A stretch of DNA of 64,000 nt from Drosophila pseudoobscura (GCF_009870125.1 NC_046683.1:39137869-39201868), one strand, 5' to 3'; numbered from the stretch's first letter, positions 1 to 12,563 are shown. Program-made: numbers and translations. Notes: generated by a model not told the origin, from the sequence alone.

Positions 1-1790
1 GTGGAGAGAATTTTATCCCCATGGATTAATGTTACCCCCACAAAATGTTTCACTGTGTAATAGTAAATAATAATAATAAAATATACTTAAAGCCAAAAAG
101 CTGAAAAAGCGTGGACTGGAAAATAGTTAAAAGGATCAATCGATGGATGAAATAACATTGCTGCTTCTGTTGTGGTTGCTGTCTTAAATATACCTCTCAA
201 TGTGACACTCACACACGATCCCAACTAAAGCAATGATGTCGTGCCATAGGCATTTGCGTTGAGGCATGTACTTGATTAGCATTTCGCACTTGCGACTCGA
301 GTCGTCTGCCTGCTGGAATTTCATTAGTCAAAGTCAAAGGCACAACGAGCCATTTGTCAGGCGTGCCATCGATTTTTGATTAATTTCATTAGACCCGAAT
401 ACAGAGTGCGAGCAAGTTGGACGATTTTGAAGATTTCATGGGCTATTTGGGCTGTGTATGGTAGTTTTGGTTCAGTCCAACAAGTAAAATGCATTGAGGA
501 TTTTCTAACAGCTTACAAAAATGCCTGCACTTTCGCACCGAAAAGTACTTAAATGCATAGGATGGGAAAATTTCGTGGAAAATTAACGGAATGTAGCAGT
601 ACAACATTACTCGATTATTAAGGTATCTTTCTTCATAAAATAACTTATGTACCTCCAAGATTATATGTATGTCAGCCATGGCAGCAGCCATGGGAGATGC
701 TATTTTGGCAATTTTCTTTATATATGTATCGAAAATTCAATGAAAATCCTTATAAATCGTTAGAAATCAGAAGCAATCGCAAGCACAAAGCACTGACAGT
801 AGCAAACAAGTCAAAGGAGAGTCTTCATCTCTGGATTATCCTTCCTACTGTACTTTTGGCTGGCCCACCCACTGCTGCTACTCTTCCATTTCCGCCAAAT
901 GTCACGTACAGCCAAAGCCAGCTAGCGACGCATGTCTAAACATGCAACAAACTAAACGAAACCTCCGGCCTGTTCGCCATTTTTGCATATCATTGGACGC
1001 CGAAAGCGCCGCCATATTCTCATAAACGAGGATGCCACAGCATCTTCCTTCCGCTCTACCAACATCTTTGGTTTCACGAGGAGAGAAAGACTCCTCATGG
1101 ACTCCTCGGAGAATGACATAAATGGCCCTGGCAGTCCCTGGACGTTGACCATCATCTTGTGTAGAAGTAAATCTGCGGCTACTCCAAGTTGAACCTCTTT
1201 AAAGAGACTCCTTTGAGGGCTTTATTATTGTTAAATATTTTCACTATTCGGTATCTCGTAGAACTCTTAGAGTAAAAGGCACGCAATTAAATTTATATAA
1301 ACTTGCATTTCTGTGCATCGATTTCCTGTGCCAACTAAAGATCAGCCTCACGGGTTTGATTAATTCAATGATATCTCAATTTGTATCCAATGGCAACTCC
1401 GCCATACTTCCGCATGGCAGCCTTATTGCAAAAATAAGAAATCGAAGACCGAGTGGATAGAAGGTCCAACATTGGACCAGAATGTTCCTGCAACGCCGGA
1501 TATAAACTTGTAGTAGATTAGTAGATTACTAATGGAACCAGAGGCCCTCAGGTTAGCTTTCCTAGTCAATAGCGAAGGCCCCCCTTATCCATATCCATAT
1601 CGACAGTATCGAACAAATAATAGACTTGTACATCGATATCGAAGGTAAATCCAGCTGTTATAAATATAGCTGTTGGCTATACGGGCGAGGCGCTTTGTTG
1701 CACGAGGGGTGGGGCAGCCTCACCCGCATGGATCACCATGCTCGCAAGTTATCGTCAGTAGATACCATCTCCATTTTTCTAGCGACATTG
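1..1790. other. Gene-free stretch, left edge
   Basis: No supported gene. The open frames here are short (at most 82 codons), overlap on both strands and show no family resemblance. The stretch around 1575-1645 holds repeated ATCGATAT-like words but nothing I can name as a functional site. Confidence 0.5.
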
Positions 1791-2994
1791 AACCAACGTT
1801 AATTAAAAAATTGAGACAGTGGAGTTTATGCACTACAAATCGACGAGCACACTGCTATCAGTGGTCACGCGCATCTCATCTCAAAAGTGAGGTACACTGG
1901 CGGATTTAAAATAAGAGTTTTCATTTTGTCTACCACAACCTGGTTATGCCACAGGAAAAGAATTATTCAACGTAACAGACCAGTACTTCAGTGACCATAA
2001 TTGAGAATGGTACAATTGCACAAGCTTTTGTGGAGACGGAGCAACATCTATGACGTGAAAAATTTGGGGATTTGAAAAAAAACTCTAGTGTTCAAAATGT
2101 ACATTTCTCTTCACACAGGGAAGTTCTGATGACGAAGTCTCTACCTGATGAACTGTTTATCCTACAATATGTTCTAATTAAGAGATAATTACAATAGGCG
2201 CGACCGCTGAACTCTCGTCTGTTTACTTTAGTTAGTGCAGTGTCAGGAAATGGGAGCAGATCATCGGTCACTTCTGTTTCATACGATGTTCGTACGATGG
2301 CTTTCTCACGAAAAAGATAGCACCTCCGATTTACAAACTAAACGAGCGGAAACGAAGGCTGTGAGGGTTGGTAAGGCCGCGGTTTAACATTTGTACCCGA
2401 TATTCAGTCCGTATGTGTGTGTTGCGATCTCGCTTCCCTCCGCTAGATGTCGCACACTGCACGAGAGAGAGTGTTTGAGAGAGAAGGAATGGGTTTTTTC
2501 GTGGAAGGCGTTGTGTAGCCACTGAAAGTTGATTTGTTCATTTTGGCTATAAAAATAATCTGATCTATGATTCTGCGTTTTTGATTTTATCGTATCTTCA
2601 AAATTGTGCATGCCAAAGATTTTCGTTCTTTGTTGGTGTTATGGATCAGCCACGCTGTCAATGGTAGTCAATGTCAAAATCACTTGAAGCTACTAGCGAA
2701 AAAAATTAACTGTTATTTTCCTGTTTGACCAACGTTTTTCCGAATTAGAGCTAGCAGCGTTTTGGTTGCATATAAAAAATAAGTATCCATTGCTTTCAAG
2801 GCGTTCTGTTGCAGTTCTATTACCATTTGCCACAACCTACTTATGCGAATTTGGATTTTCTACTCACTACTATTAAATTGACAAAAAGAGAACGCCTGGC
2901 GACGATCAATGAAGAGATGAGAGCAGCCTCATCAACGATTGCTCCAAATTTTGATCGCCTGTGCTCAGTTAAACAGGCTTTCATTTCTCACTAA
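1790..2994 (+). pseudogene. hAT-superfamily transposase remnant (ZBED5/FAM200-like), broken and split by a DINE-1 insertion
   Basis: This is the remains of a cut-and-paste transposase of the hAT superfamily. Reading three frames in turn on the plus strand gives ordered family motifs. At 1920-2060 a stretch ends in CGDGATSMT, the pattern around the second catalytic aspartate of hAT enzymes. At 2120-2330 there is a region with RPLNSRLF followed by a histidine-bearing segment ending in VRWLSHEK. The last 60 residues (about 2750-2994) end in DRLCSVKQAFISH, which resembles the extreme C-terminus of hAT transposases close to ZBED5/FAM200. Several stops and frameshifts separate these blocks, one of them between FST and LTTIK near 2855. 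A DINE-1 fragment (2341-2645) lies between the central and C-terminal blocks. It cannot make an active enzyme. The superfamily call is firm; the exact family is not. Confidence 0.8.
2341..2645 (-). mobile_element. DINE-1-like Helitron fragment inside the hAT remnant
   Basis: The fragment begins with AACGAGCGGAAACG, a variant of the family terminus, and carries the family landmarks in minus orientation: a degenerate CGGGTA-type box near 2395, a GA-rich stretch at 2462-2485, the phrase TAGCCACTGAAAGTTGATTTG at 2515, and TTTTCGTTCTTTGTTGG near its end. It has no coding capacity. Its position inside the hAT remnant shows it inserted later. Confidence 0.8.
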
Positions 2995-4475
2995 GCTTTT
3001 ATCATATTAGGTATACTGGTTTTAGTATTTCATAAATATTAAATACACACGGATTTTTCCTTGGTGTACCTCTAAAATTTCTTGTTCGTTTGTCGTAATG
3101 GACTGCATCAAACAAGACTAAGACTAAGCAGAGCTAAACAAATCCTCGAATACTTGGCATAGGTCAGCATTGCAGTACTGCCATCAAGTGTACGGTCGAC
3201 TCATGGAAAAACTTCCATATCGTTTCTACTAGCTTTGCAAATAATATATGTACATGGAGAAAACACAGTTCACAGTCAAACACTTACAATTAGATCAACC
3301 ATGTGGTTGCTTTTAAACTTTTAAAGATCAGTGTAAGAAACATAAAAAACAGTGCAAACAACTACACTCTTTTTAGAAAATTAATGCATAAAACCAAAAC
3401 AAACTGCATCCCAAGGATTGCCTATCCAGAAAAATATGTTCACCAACGCTAAAGTTGTGAACTTTCTTATTTTGTTACTTCTTTAACGATATTCATACAT
3501 GTACTATGTACTTTAATTAGCAATGATATAATAATTTTTTTAAAAATTATTTCGTTTTATTTATTAGAAATATTAGAAAATATTTTCTTTCCTGTCAGCT
3601 GAAAAAATAGCAAACAAAGAGTGCAGAACGTAAAACGTTTGCTATCGCTTTATAGAACTTGTCTCTCTGAGAGCCGAGATAGCGAGCGGAAAAGAGGATG
3701 GTCTTCACCACAACAGACGACACCACCTTTAATTTAAGTAATTTCGTCTTGTTCTGTACGCCTGCATGCATAATGACGAAAGAGAGCAGATGTGGTGAGG
3801 CCGTCACTTTATCACTAAATTCATCTAGGCTTAATTGCTCTCTTTTCTTTCTATAGCCAACTGAAACTATTCCATTCCTCTATTTTTCGGGCATCATATA
3901 CTTGTAGGTTCTTCAAAGAGAACTTTTGCAATCCGAGCTTCCACTTTGGCTTAACTTTCATCGAATCTTTCGATGCTCTGTGGATTGGGTACCCTGCTAA
4001 ACGATTGCCCTCTTTCCAGGCAGAGCAGCTTATCATAAATGACAAATCTTAAAGCGAATGCGAATGGGAATGCGAATGCCAAACGACCAACAACAGAATG
4101 GAAGCACCAGAAATGCCAGCCAGACAGCTTCACTCCTCTCCCCACGAGCCGAAGGACCCAAACGGCTTCCTAGTTGGCGTTCCCATTTGGCTGCATTTGG
4201 TGTAAATGTAAATGTAAACGAAATAATCGCTGGCCCATATCTCTGGAGGTGGAGGAAATTGCCGCCCAATGGGGAGTCAGTCGCATGGAAGCCATGGACA
4301 AGGCAGCCAAAAACCATGAACCAAATGAAAATCTTAGATGGTTTTTTGCTTGTCCTATTACACTAGGCAACAAAGTTGAACTTTTTATTTACGATTTGAA
4401 CCAAACCGCCTTATTCTGATAGACTTTAAATTTAAATTTGTTTGATGAATTACGGTTTCGTTTTCATGGTACGGC
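2995..4475. other. Gene-free stretch
   Basis: Nothing convincing. Overlapping frames at 4033-4419 on both strands reflect a GC-rich patch with repeated GCGAATGGGAATG and AATGTAAATGTAAA words, not a coding sequence. Confidence 0.45.
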
Positions 4476-5015
4476 TTATATACCCGAAGGTTTTCTTACT
4501 CAAAGTCAGTATAGGGGTGTGCGGAAAATGGATGTGTGTAACACCCAGAAGGAAGCGTTTCCGACCCCATAAAGTATATATATTCCTGATCAGTATCAAT
4601 AGCCGAGTCGATAGAGCAATGTCTGTCTGTCCGTCCGTCCGTCCGTCTTGTTTGACGACTAGTTCTCAGAGACTGTAAGAGGTAGAGAAACGAAATTTTG
4701 TATCCGGATTTCTGTGATATCACACTAAATCAAGTTTATTTCAAAATTTCGCCACGCCCCTTAGATCGAAAATGTTTGGCATCCAAAACTTTGAAGATAC
4801 AAAAAAACCAAAAATGCAGAGTCGTTGAGAATGACCATATCTATTAGACTGCCGGATCTGAATCAAGCAGAAGGAATCAAGAAAGAACAAATCAATTTGC
4901 AGTTGTTACGCAATGTGTGAGCCCTCTGGCGGAGAGGAGCCATACTGACTGAGTATCGGGTATAAATGTAGAGTCGCGGCCGTAGAAACAAGACACAACT
5001 CTTACCTCGTTCTTT
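4476..5015 (+). mobile_element. DINE-1-like Helitron, shortened copy
   Basis: The copy opens with TATACCCGAAGG, followed by the family phrases CAGAAGGAAGCGTTTCCGAC, CCATAAAGTATATATATTCC, AATAGCCGAGTCGAT and the GTCTGTCCGTCCGTCC run. It closes with GAGTATCGGGTATAAATG and a GTAGAGTCGCGGCC segment at 4958-4985. At about 540 bp it lacks roughly half of the interior seen in the 1.1-kb copies. Non-coding. Confidence 0.85.
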
Positions 5016-7400
5016 TTTGAAATTTGTAATGAAAACTATACAATAAAAAAAAAATTCATTAAATACTTTTAAGTTCCAAATCTATCAGATTCGAAGCGAA
5101 ATACATAGTGTCATAGTAAAAGGTGGTGAGGCAATGAGCATGTGCTTCTAGTGATCAAAGGAAGGCTTTCTTTAGAGGTATTTTAGACTCTGTTGTTGTG
5201 ACGCTTGTAATTTTAATTGGATCTGAGGCTTTAGTAGTCAAGTTATCGGACTAAATCGTTCCTTACTCGACACCACATAATTTCAGATATTTACGCCTAC
5301 TCGGGTAATACTGTCCAATCGAAAACCTTTCCGTTGTCTGCCACCTGGTCCGTGGTTTCCCTGTATTTGGGGATAAATAAAGAGCTTTGCGAAACTGAAA
5401 CAGGATTTTTGGAAGGAATTCAATCAAGGATTGATTGACTAGATGTAGATGTCCCATCAATTGCCACAGTGCCCTTCCTCCACCCAGGGGAGCGGATTCA
5501 TGTCGCCAGCCTTTGCTGTTGAAGAGACACACAAATTCCGTTCCATGTCCGCTTGTTGGTGTCACAATAGCCACTGGCTGCCCTCTGCTTCGGCTCCTAT
5601 TCTAAGTGGTTAAATGGCCAGAACACATTGTACACCGGGAGGAGGAGGGTGACGTGACCGAGCAATTCGTATTGATTTTAGAGAGTACGAGTCTTAGTCC
5701 TAGTGCCAATCCCCATTCCTCTCCCAGGCCAACTGGTGGCTTTTATTGTTTGCCTGCTGTTTTCCCGGAATTCCCAAAAGTCAAGCGACCCCACAGATGT
5801 GGCGTCCTCGATAAGCACCGCGCACCTATGCAGCCCCCAAAAGGGGACTGGCAGACGTCACTGTGTGCTTGTGTATTTGTGCTTAAGGTTAAATGGGAAC
5901 TAAGGCAAGCAACTTCCACTTCCGCTTTCACTTCCTATTCCGCCGCTGTTTGCTGGACGAAGGACGTTGCCGTCTGCCTGCCTTTGTCCTGCCTCTGTCC
6001 TGGCCCCCTGTCCCTTGCCCCTTGTCCCTGGACTTTGGCATTCGCAGAAACTATTAAATCACATTTTACGAGCGTTAAGTGCACAATTAAAAGCATTTCG
6101 TTAATGTGGAAAATGTGGCGCTGTCTTGGCCCATGCCCGAACATCTCCACTCCCTCCACTGCCCTCTCTGTCCCTTCTTCTCTTTGTCTCTATCTTCTTA
6201 TCTCTCCATTCCATTGTGATGTAATTAAATTTTCAGCTGCCAGTCCGCGCATTGCTCTGCGTACACCTTGGGGGGCACTTTTTGGGGGCGCCACCCCACA
6301 TCGGGAATTTGGGTCTGAATGGTTTCTGAAAGGAGGAATGAGGGAGATTTGGATCTGAGTGTGGGCTTGGAGAGTGCAGTGGAGCCATTATGCCGGGTCT
6401 CCCGTGTGTCCTTGCTGGTGGAAAAACAAAGTAAATCGATTATGGTTTTGATGTAAATTTGTTGTTGTTGCCTTGAGGCAGTGGGGGTTCGCTTCTGCAC
6501 CGAATGCAACGATGTAAATAAATTCAATATGATTCTTACAGTGCATTAAGGATTAGTAGAAAGATTCTGCATACAAATGAGTTCCAAAAACGAGGGAAAT
6601 ATGCCACATAAATGAGAGATATAATTGAGTGGAATAAATATATGTATTCTGTGTAGAATGTACATCAAACAAACATCAATATACGTACTAAAATGATCTT
6701 TGAGGAAATCTTAAGTCAATAGTGTACATTTATATTTTTGTCGAATTCAAAAAGGGTATTCACATGGATGCGTATTAGGAAGGTTACCTGATTGCATTCC
6801 TCCTGCTGCTGGCATCCGCCGTTCTCATCCTTCTTCATCCTGATAATGGGGAACCGGAGGAAAGGGGGGATCTATCTGCTGCCCCACGGTGGAGAGGCGG
6901 CTTCATTAGGACTAAAAGGCAAACTAAGTAAGTAATATGAGCCCTAGTAGGCGTGTGAAGTGCACACTTGATGATTGGGCGGGCGGGCTGTGGCAGTTTC
7001 GGGGGGTGGGTGGTTTTTTTTGGTGAGGCTACGAATGCAGCTCGAGTGTCACTCACACATCTTCACAGCTTCCACATCCTCATCCTCATCCGCAACCGCT
7101 TCCGCCCCATCCCCCCTCAATCGCTCGCTCACGCCTAAGTGCGGAAGCATGTTCAAGTGTGTTGGAAATGGAAAGCAATGTGTTACTTTTCTACTCCACT
7201 TTTCTTTCGTTTCGTACATTTGTGTGTGTGTGTGATCCGCTCCGCTCCATTCCGCCCCTTTCCGTTCCGCTCCGTTGTGGGCGTGACCAGTCAAGAAGGC
7301 AGCGGCAGCGGGACAAGTTGAGGTGGAAGCAGGACACAACCATGCAGTTCGAAAGTAGGCGATTTTAAAGGAGTTTAAATAATAAATATGTATGTATAAA
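5016..7400. other. Gene-free stretch with chance open frames
   Basis: This region is GC-rich with CT-rich and poly-Pro-like runs (5700-6030, 6140-6200) and a GT/CT-rich patch at 7200-7280. A 250-codon frame at 5606-6358 overlaps frames on the opposite strand, has no recognisable domain and has a composition expected of CT-rich DNA, so I do not call it a gene. Confidence 0.4.
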
Positions 7401-7408
7401 TGTGTAAC

Positions 7409-9148
7409 CAAGGGCGTACCCAGGGGTGGCGGCAGCTGCCGTATGTGTATTAAAAAAACAATTTTTATTTAATTTACGCTCCATATTTTTCCAAGTTTCT
7501 TTTTATACCCGATACTCAAAATGAGTATTGGGGTATATTAGATTTGTGGTAAAAGTGGATGTGTGTAACGTCCAGAAGGAATCGTTTCCGACCCCATAAA
7601 GTATATATATTCTTGATCAGCATCAATAGCCGAGTCGATTGAGCCATGTCTGTCTGTCCGTCCGTCCGTCCCCTTCAGCGCCTAGTGCTCAAAGACTATA
7701 AGAGCTAGAGCAACGATGTTTTGGATCCAGACTTCTGTGGTATGTCACTGCTACAAAAATATTTCAAAACTTCGCCCCGCCCACTTCCGCCCCCTCAAAG
7801 AACGAAAATCTGTGGCATCCACATTTTTAAAGTACGATAAATCTAAAAACGCAGAATCGTAGAGGATGACTAGATGTTCTAGAGTGCAAAATCTGAACCA
7901 GATCTTATAATTATTATAGCCAGAATCAAGAAAACAATTTCATTCTTTCTCGCTCTGTCTCTCTCTAACACACACGTAGCATAGGCGTCTTTGCTTAGAG
8001 TAAAACATTAGCGCCTAGATCTCAGAGACTATAAAAGCTAGAGCAACCAAATTTGGTATCCACACTCCTGTGATATCGGACCTTGACCGTTTTGTGTCAA
8101 CCGAGACCGAGACGAGTTTGTTTCAAAATTTCGCCACACCCCCTTCCGACCCCGCAAAGGATGCAAATCTGGAGATATTCACAAATCTCAGAGAGTAAGG
8201 CTAGAGTAACCAAATTTAGTATCCGCACTCCTGTTAGATCTCACTATATAAAGTATATCTCAAAACTTCGCCCCACCCCCTTCCGCCCACACAAAGGTCG
8301 CACTCTCTCTCTCTCGCGCGCACTCTTTGTCGTGTCGTTTAATATTAGCGGCATCTGCCGGAGAAGAGCCATACAGTATAACTGTAGAGTTGCAGTGTCC
8401 GCAGCAACTCACAACGTTCCCCCTCTTTGTTATTAATCATGTGACGTGATTTTCGAATTAGTCCTTTTTTTTACCAAGTCCCAATGCAATTATTGAAGAG
8501 TTGCGGGCCTTCATAGAATTGCATGCTTAGAATGCAGAAACTATAGCCACAAATATAATAATAATAATTATAATAATTTAAATGGATCTTGGTCCTGGTA
8601 CAATATCAGGTACGTGGCTGCTCATTAAGTTTCTTGCCTAATTATAAGAAAATCAACTTTGGTAGTTGATAAACCATACTGAGCGCAGTTGGCACTCAGA
8701 AGGCATTATCTCTAAAACAAGACTTCATCAGCCTCTTTCGGCATCGAAAAAAAAAGATTCTATTACATGTAAGGAAATGTCTGCACGGCAGATGACCCAT
8801 TGATTTGATGTTCTGGGTGGTTTCAAAATGTGTTGAGTGGGGCTATGTGTAAGAGCTCTAATTGTGGTAGTAAAGTACTATCCTTATTTGGAGGCCGGTT
8901 ATCCTCAATTCTACAACAACTTCCTTCCAATCATGTTTCCTACAGTCATATGCAATCATATATGATTCTGCATGCTGGGTGCACGCAGGGCAATTGTTGT
9001 ATTGAACATTTTAATTCAAGAGAGTGATAACAGTGCAGTGATAGTAAGTGGTGTATAATGCTATAGTATGATGCTTAAGAGAAACGATAATTATGCTATG
9101 AGAAATCCAATTTGCCTCCCCCTTCTAGAAATACTAGATACGCCTTTG
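7409..9148. mobile_element. hAT-like non-autonomous element with 8-bp target duplication, split by DINE-1
   Basis: The left end at 7409 reads CAAGGGCGTACCCAGGGG. The right end, reading inward from 9148, gives CAAAGGCGTATCTAG and then AGAAGGGGGAGGCA. The outer flanks are TGTGTAAC (7401-7408) and TATGTAAC (9149-9156), which match at 7 of 8 bases; 8-bp duplications are the hAT hallmark. A DINE-1 copy occupies 7501-8426, so the element itself is about 0.8 kb. No transposase is readable inside it. The same left end recurs in the short element at 16432, which supports a real family. Superfamily is inferred from duplication length and the terminal CA. Confidence 0.7.
7501..8426 (+). mobile_element. 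DINE-1-like Helitron, near-complete copy
   Basis: The copy starts with a self-complementary segment (ATACCCGATACTCA / TGAGTATTGGGGTAT at 7505-7540) and continues through CAGAAGGAATCGTTTCCGAC, the GTCTGTCCGTCCGTCC tract, TTCGCCCCGCCCACTTCCGC, a CTCTGTCTCTCTCTAACACACACG segment and a second CTCTCTCTCTCGCGCGCACTC tract. It ends with GTTGCAGTGTCCGCAGCAAC, able to form a hairpin, then CAACGTTCCCCCTC. The terminal hairpin followed by a short tail fits a Helitron 3' end. It sits inside the hAT-like element. Confidence 0.9.
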
Positions 9149-9248
9149 TATGTAACAATGTAACAAAATTATTTAAGTATAGAAATGAAATGTCTCTCGT
9201 TTTTTTTATTTAATTTAATTTAATTTTTTTTTTAATCTAATTTTTTTT

Positions 9249-9677
9249 CAGCCAGACTCCGTTTTTCACATTCACAAAAGTTTTACTTTTGAATACACAA
9301 ACAAAAAAAAAAAACGGAAGCCGTTTTCACATTCCACAATATTTATTCGTTTTCAAAACGAAAACATTTTCGTTGACAAAATGACAGGGAAACGGCTTTT
9401 TATTCAACGTAACGACCCTTAATTGCAAAAGAAAAAAATAATTGATGCATTATCATAAACTTGACACCTATATCAGGGTAATTTGACTTTTGCTTTCTTT
9501 CTAAATAATTTTATTTTAGCCCAACCTCAAATTTGGCTCGGAAAAAATTGACCAGGGCAACACCAATTTTCGTTTTGGTGCACTAGCAAAAATGAGTGAA
9601 AACTGGAGAACCTTAAAACGCAACGTTTTGGCTGAAAACGTAATCTGCAAAAGTAAATAAAAAACGGAGCCTGCCTG
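9249..9677. repeat. Palindrome-rich MITE-like repeat (unclassified)
   Basis: The stretch is bounded by an inverted pair: CAGCCAGACTCCGTTTTT at 9249-9266 and, reading inward from 9677, CAGGCAGGCTCCGTTTTTT. Between them are many small fold-back words built on CGTTTT/AAAACG. The right part (9595-9677) matches a fragment at 52150-52217, sharing CTGGAG-ACCTTAA, GTTTTGGCTGAAAAC and the closing CTGATT. No transposase or clear target duplication is visible. I do not know the family. Confidence 0.55.
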
Positions 9678-9788
9678 ATTATGAATATTAATTATAAGTT
9701 TCATATTTTATGGGATATGCTTAAAGTAAATAGTCTGAATAATATATTAATAAAATATTCTAACAAATGGAGATTAATTCGGCTGACT

Positions 9789-10295
9789 ATTGTTATGATG
9801 CCGGATTATACTATAAATATCCAGTCTTGGCTCGGAGTTGTATGGAACAACACGTAAAATCAATCACATATTCTCAGCCCGAAAAATACGAACGAATTAT
9901 GCAAAACTGTGTTAATTATTTTATAAATTAAATTATTTACTAAATTTATTATTATTATATATTGTAATATTAGAATTTAATTTGGATTTTAACGTTAGTT
10001 GTAATGCGGTTAATAATGTCTAAGATGGTCTATTGCGTAATCAAAGACTAATATTCGCAGCATCAGCTGGCAACAAGCTCTTTGCGCAGGTCGTTCTGCT
10101 TCTACCATATGTCGTTCGCTTTTAGTTGCTCTTAGCTGGTAGCGAGCAGCTAATCGAAGAGTATGCTTTGTTGTTCGAGCATGGCCCGAACACGGCTGGT
10201 TAATTGGACATCGTTAAGAATAAAGCCAGTTGTTTAAGTCTATACCAATTCGAGCTTATTTTTGCGGTTTTATTCAAGCGGTCGGATAAAATGTA
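9789..10295 (+). other. Possible solo LTR or decayed repeat
   Basis: The segment has a TATAAATA word near 9810 and an AATAAAG polyadenylation-like word near 10220, with a structured GC-richer part between. That order and spacing resemble an LTR, but I cannot fix its ends, find a target duplication or see any internal retroelement domain. It may be ordinary intergenic DNA. Confidence 0.2.
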
Positions 10296-10299
10296 TGCA

Positions 10300-11382
10300 A
10301 ATAAATCTTTATCAAGGCCATGGGAAAGACAAATACTTTTGATTTCAAGTGAAATATGAACAAAATCAAATCATTCTTTCGCTCTTGCTTTCAAAAATGG
10401 ATAAACGGACGACATTTTCCTATAATAAAAACTATAATTTGTATTAAAGAAATGTGACTTTCAGCTTCGTTTTTGTTTCTGGCCATTTCCTGAAAGGAAT
10501 AAGAACAAGTTAAATTTCTTCGTCGACTGGGCCGCACAACGTCAAAAGGTGGGTTTATGTGCAATCAGAGACTGCCATAAACTGTCCAAGTAATGAAGGG
10601 GTGCCCGGAGAGACTAGACTGAGGATGATTTTAATCGAAGGGATCAAGCGGCACACGACTTCCCTGTACCCCACTTCTCAATTCACTTTGGGCAATGTCC
10701 TGTCCTCTCGTGTAGTTCAGGATTCGGGTCGTTTACGGGGCTCTGGTTTTGCCTCTGTGCTTGTTCGTGTCTGGGCTGTCCGGCGGTGGCCCAAGTCTTA
10801 AGACCCATAAAACCCATGTAGCATAACTAATAGGTCTTTGGCCATAGAGTTTTGTTTATTCTTTGTTTTTCCTGCAGCCCCCAAGTCCAAGTCCCGCAGC
10901 CCTTAGCTTCGCCTGCTCCCAATCCCTGACCAATCCCGGAACCAATCCGGGTCCCCTCCGGCCCCCCCCAGCCATCAGGGCTTCGACATGGCATTGCAGT
11001 TCAATGCACGGGCGTTGAAATTGTTTTCATTATTTCATTTCATTGGCCCACCACCGCCGCCAGTTGCACCTGTGAGTTATGGCCAGGAGTCCGTACTGGG
11101 AACTGGTTTGTGGGGTTCTGGGGGTCTGGAGCCAAGGATTAAAGCCAAGCTGTGGCGCCCCGGGTCCCGTGCCATGCCAGAGCCATGCTGTGGCAAAAGG
11201 TATGAGCCATTAAATAAATACCAGCGCCAATCTGAAACGTTGCACAGGAATAACGCTTCGGCAAAGAGGAAAAGAAAAGCTGGGACATGGGAAATGCGGA
11301 AAAGCGTCGCCGAAGAAGTTCAAATAAAAATTCATAATTCAAACTTAATGCAAGACGAGTGCGTGTCCGCGTAGAGGCGGGG
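10300..11382. other. Gene-free stretch
   Basis: No gene supported. Frames at 10559-10801 and 10988-11374 are short, overlap minus-strand frames and run through a C-rich patch (10870-10990). Confidence 0.4.
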
Positions 11383-11465
11383 CACCGTGGGGCATTATAC
11401 GAAAAGAGGTGGCAGAATTTAAAGATTTTAGGATTGCTTTGGATAACATGAATAAACGAACCTGG
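11383..11465. mobile_element. End fragment of a Transib-like element
   Basis: This starts CACCGTGGGGCATTATACG and continues AAAAGAGGTGGCA, matching the left end of the element at 44036 (CACAGTGGGACATCATCCG, then AAAAGAGGTGGCA) and, further in, its CTTTGGATAA word. The five bases before it (CGGGG) are GC-rich, as at the other ends. I see no partner end downstream, so it is a truncated copy. Confidence 0.55.
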
Positions 11466-12563
11466 TGAAAAGTTTTCCAAAGCTTTACAAAATCGAATAT
11501 AATAATTTTTTTTTTCTTCCCTTTGACCAATCGGGAAAATAATTGAACGATAACTATCCGAACGCACTGGCTTTGCAGTGTCATTTGGTTATTTAGTCGT
11601 ACACTCCACCTGCCAGATCATTCTTTTATGCACATATTAATAATTTGATATGTAAATAATCGAAACAGCAAGCTCGGAATGTGTAGTATTGATAAGATAT
11701 TGATGTACGAATATGGCAGATTCTAGATATCCATCCATGATCCATGATATCCATCCATTTCTTAACTTGTTTGTTTACCTATATGTACCTATTTGTACCT
11801 ATATGTATACCTAGTATATGGATTATCTCTTCACTTTCCACTCCCTTTGTGCCCTTTCCTTTCATATTCTGACTATCATCTAGAACGATTATTTATCCAT
11901 TACAATGTACAAGTGACGGCCTTTTACCTGTGATCACCAACCAAAAGAATTTTCTCATCGCATATGTGCAGGATGTGCCAGTCTGTGCCTGTTTCTGCTT
12001 AAATCAAATATTGGCAGGTGGACGTGCATGTAAGCCGTGAATTATGCACGTGTGTGTTCCGGGCTAACGGCACCGAGGCGCTTGAGCATAAATAAAATAA
12101 TTGCATATGTCGCCGCGCGACGCAAGTCCTCACCTGTCCAGCTTTACACGCTTTCCCCTGCTCCAGCTCCTGCTCTCCGTTCTGCTAATCAACATCCTGC
12201 TTCTGCTCTGCATAGCACAGAAATATTTCCCCGACTAGCCGATTTAATTGCTAAATTGATCATAGTTAACGAATCGATTTATGTAAAACTTTACGAAATT
12301 TGTATAATTATTATAATTCTCATGAGGATAACAGAAAATAGCAACCACTAAGGAATCCAAAGGAATATACTCTTATGTGACGTTTTGCTCTTTTTATACT
12401 TTGAAATATATTCCAATGTATTGGGTTATTTCAATAATCTCCAAGTTTTTATCGAAGGTCAAATTGATCCCAAAAAATGATCGATCCAAAATCTCTATAG
12501 CTCGATTTTCGATGCATTTTCCTGCTATTTTTGTTTATATTTTACGGGTATTTTGGCAAGTGT
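11466..12563. other. Gene-free stretch
   Basis: AT-rich sequence with short tandem words (ATCCATCCATGATCC near 11730, TATATGTACC near 11780). No gene or known element recognised. Confidence 0.4.

Noticed and set aside
5606..6358. 250-codon plus frame
   Set aside because: Lies in CT/GC-rich DNA, overlaps minus frames, shows Cys/Pro/Ser-rich composition with no domain, and has no splice or polyadenylation context.
11139..11567. 142-codon minus frame
   Set aside because: Overlaps a plus frame of similar length and crosses a Transib-like end and a poly-T run.
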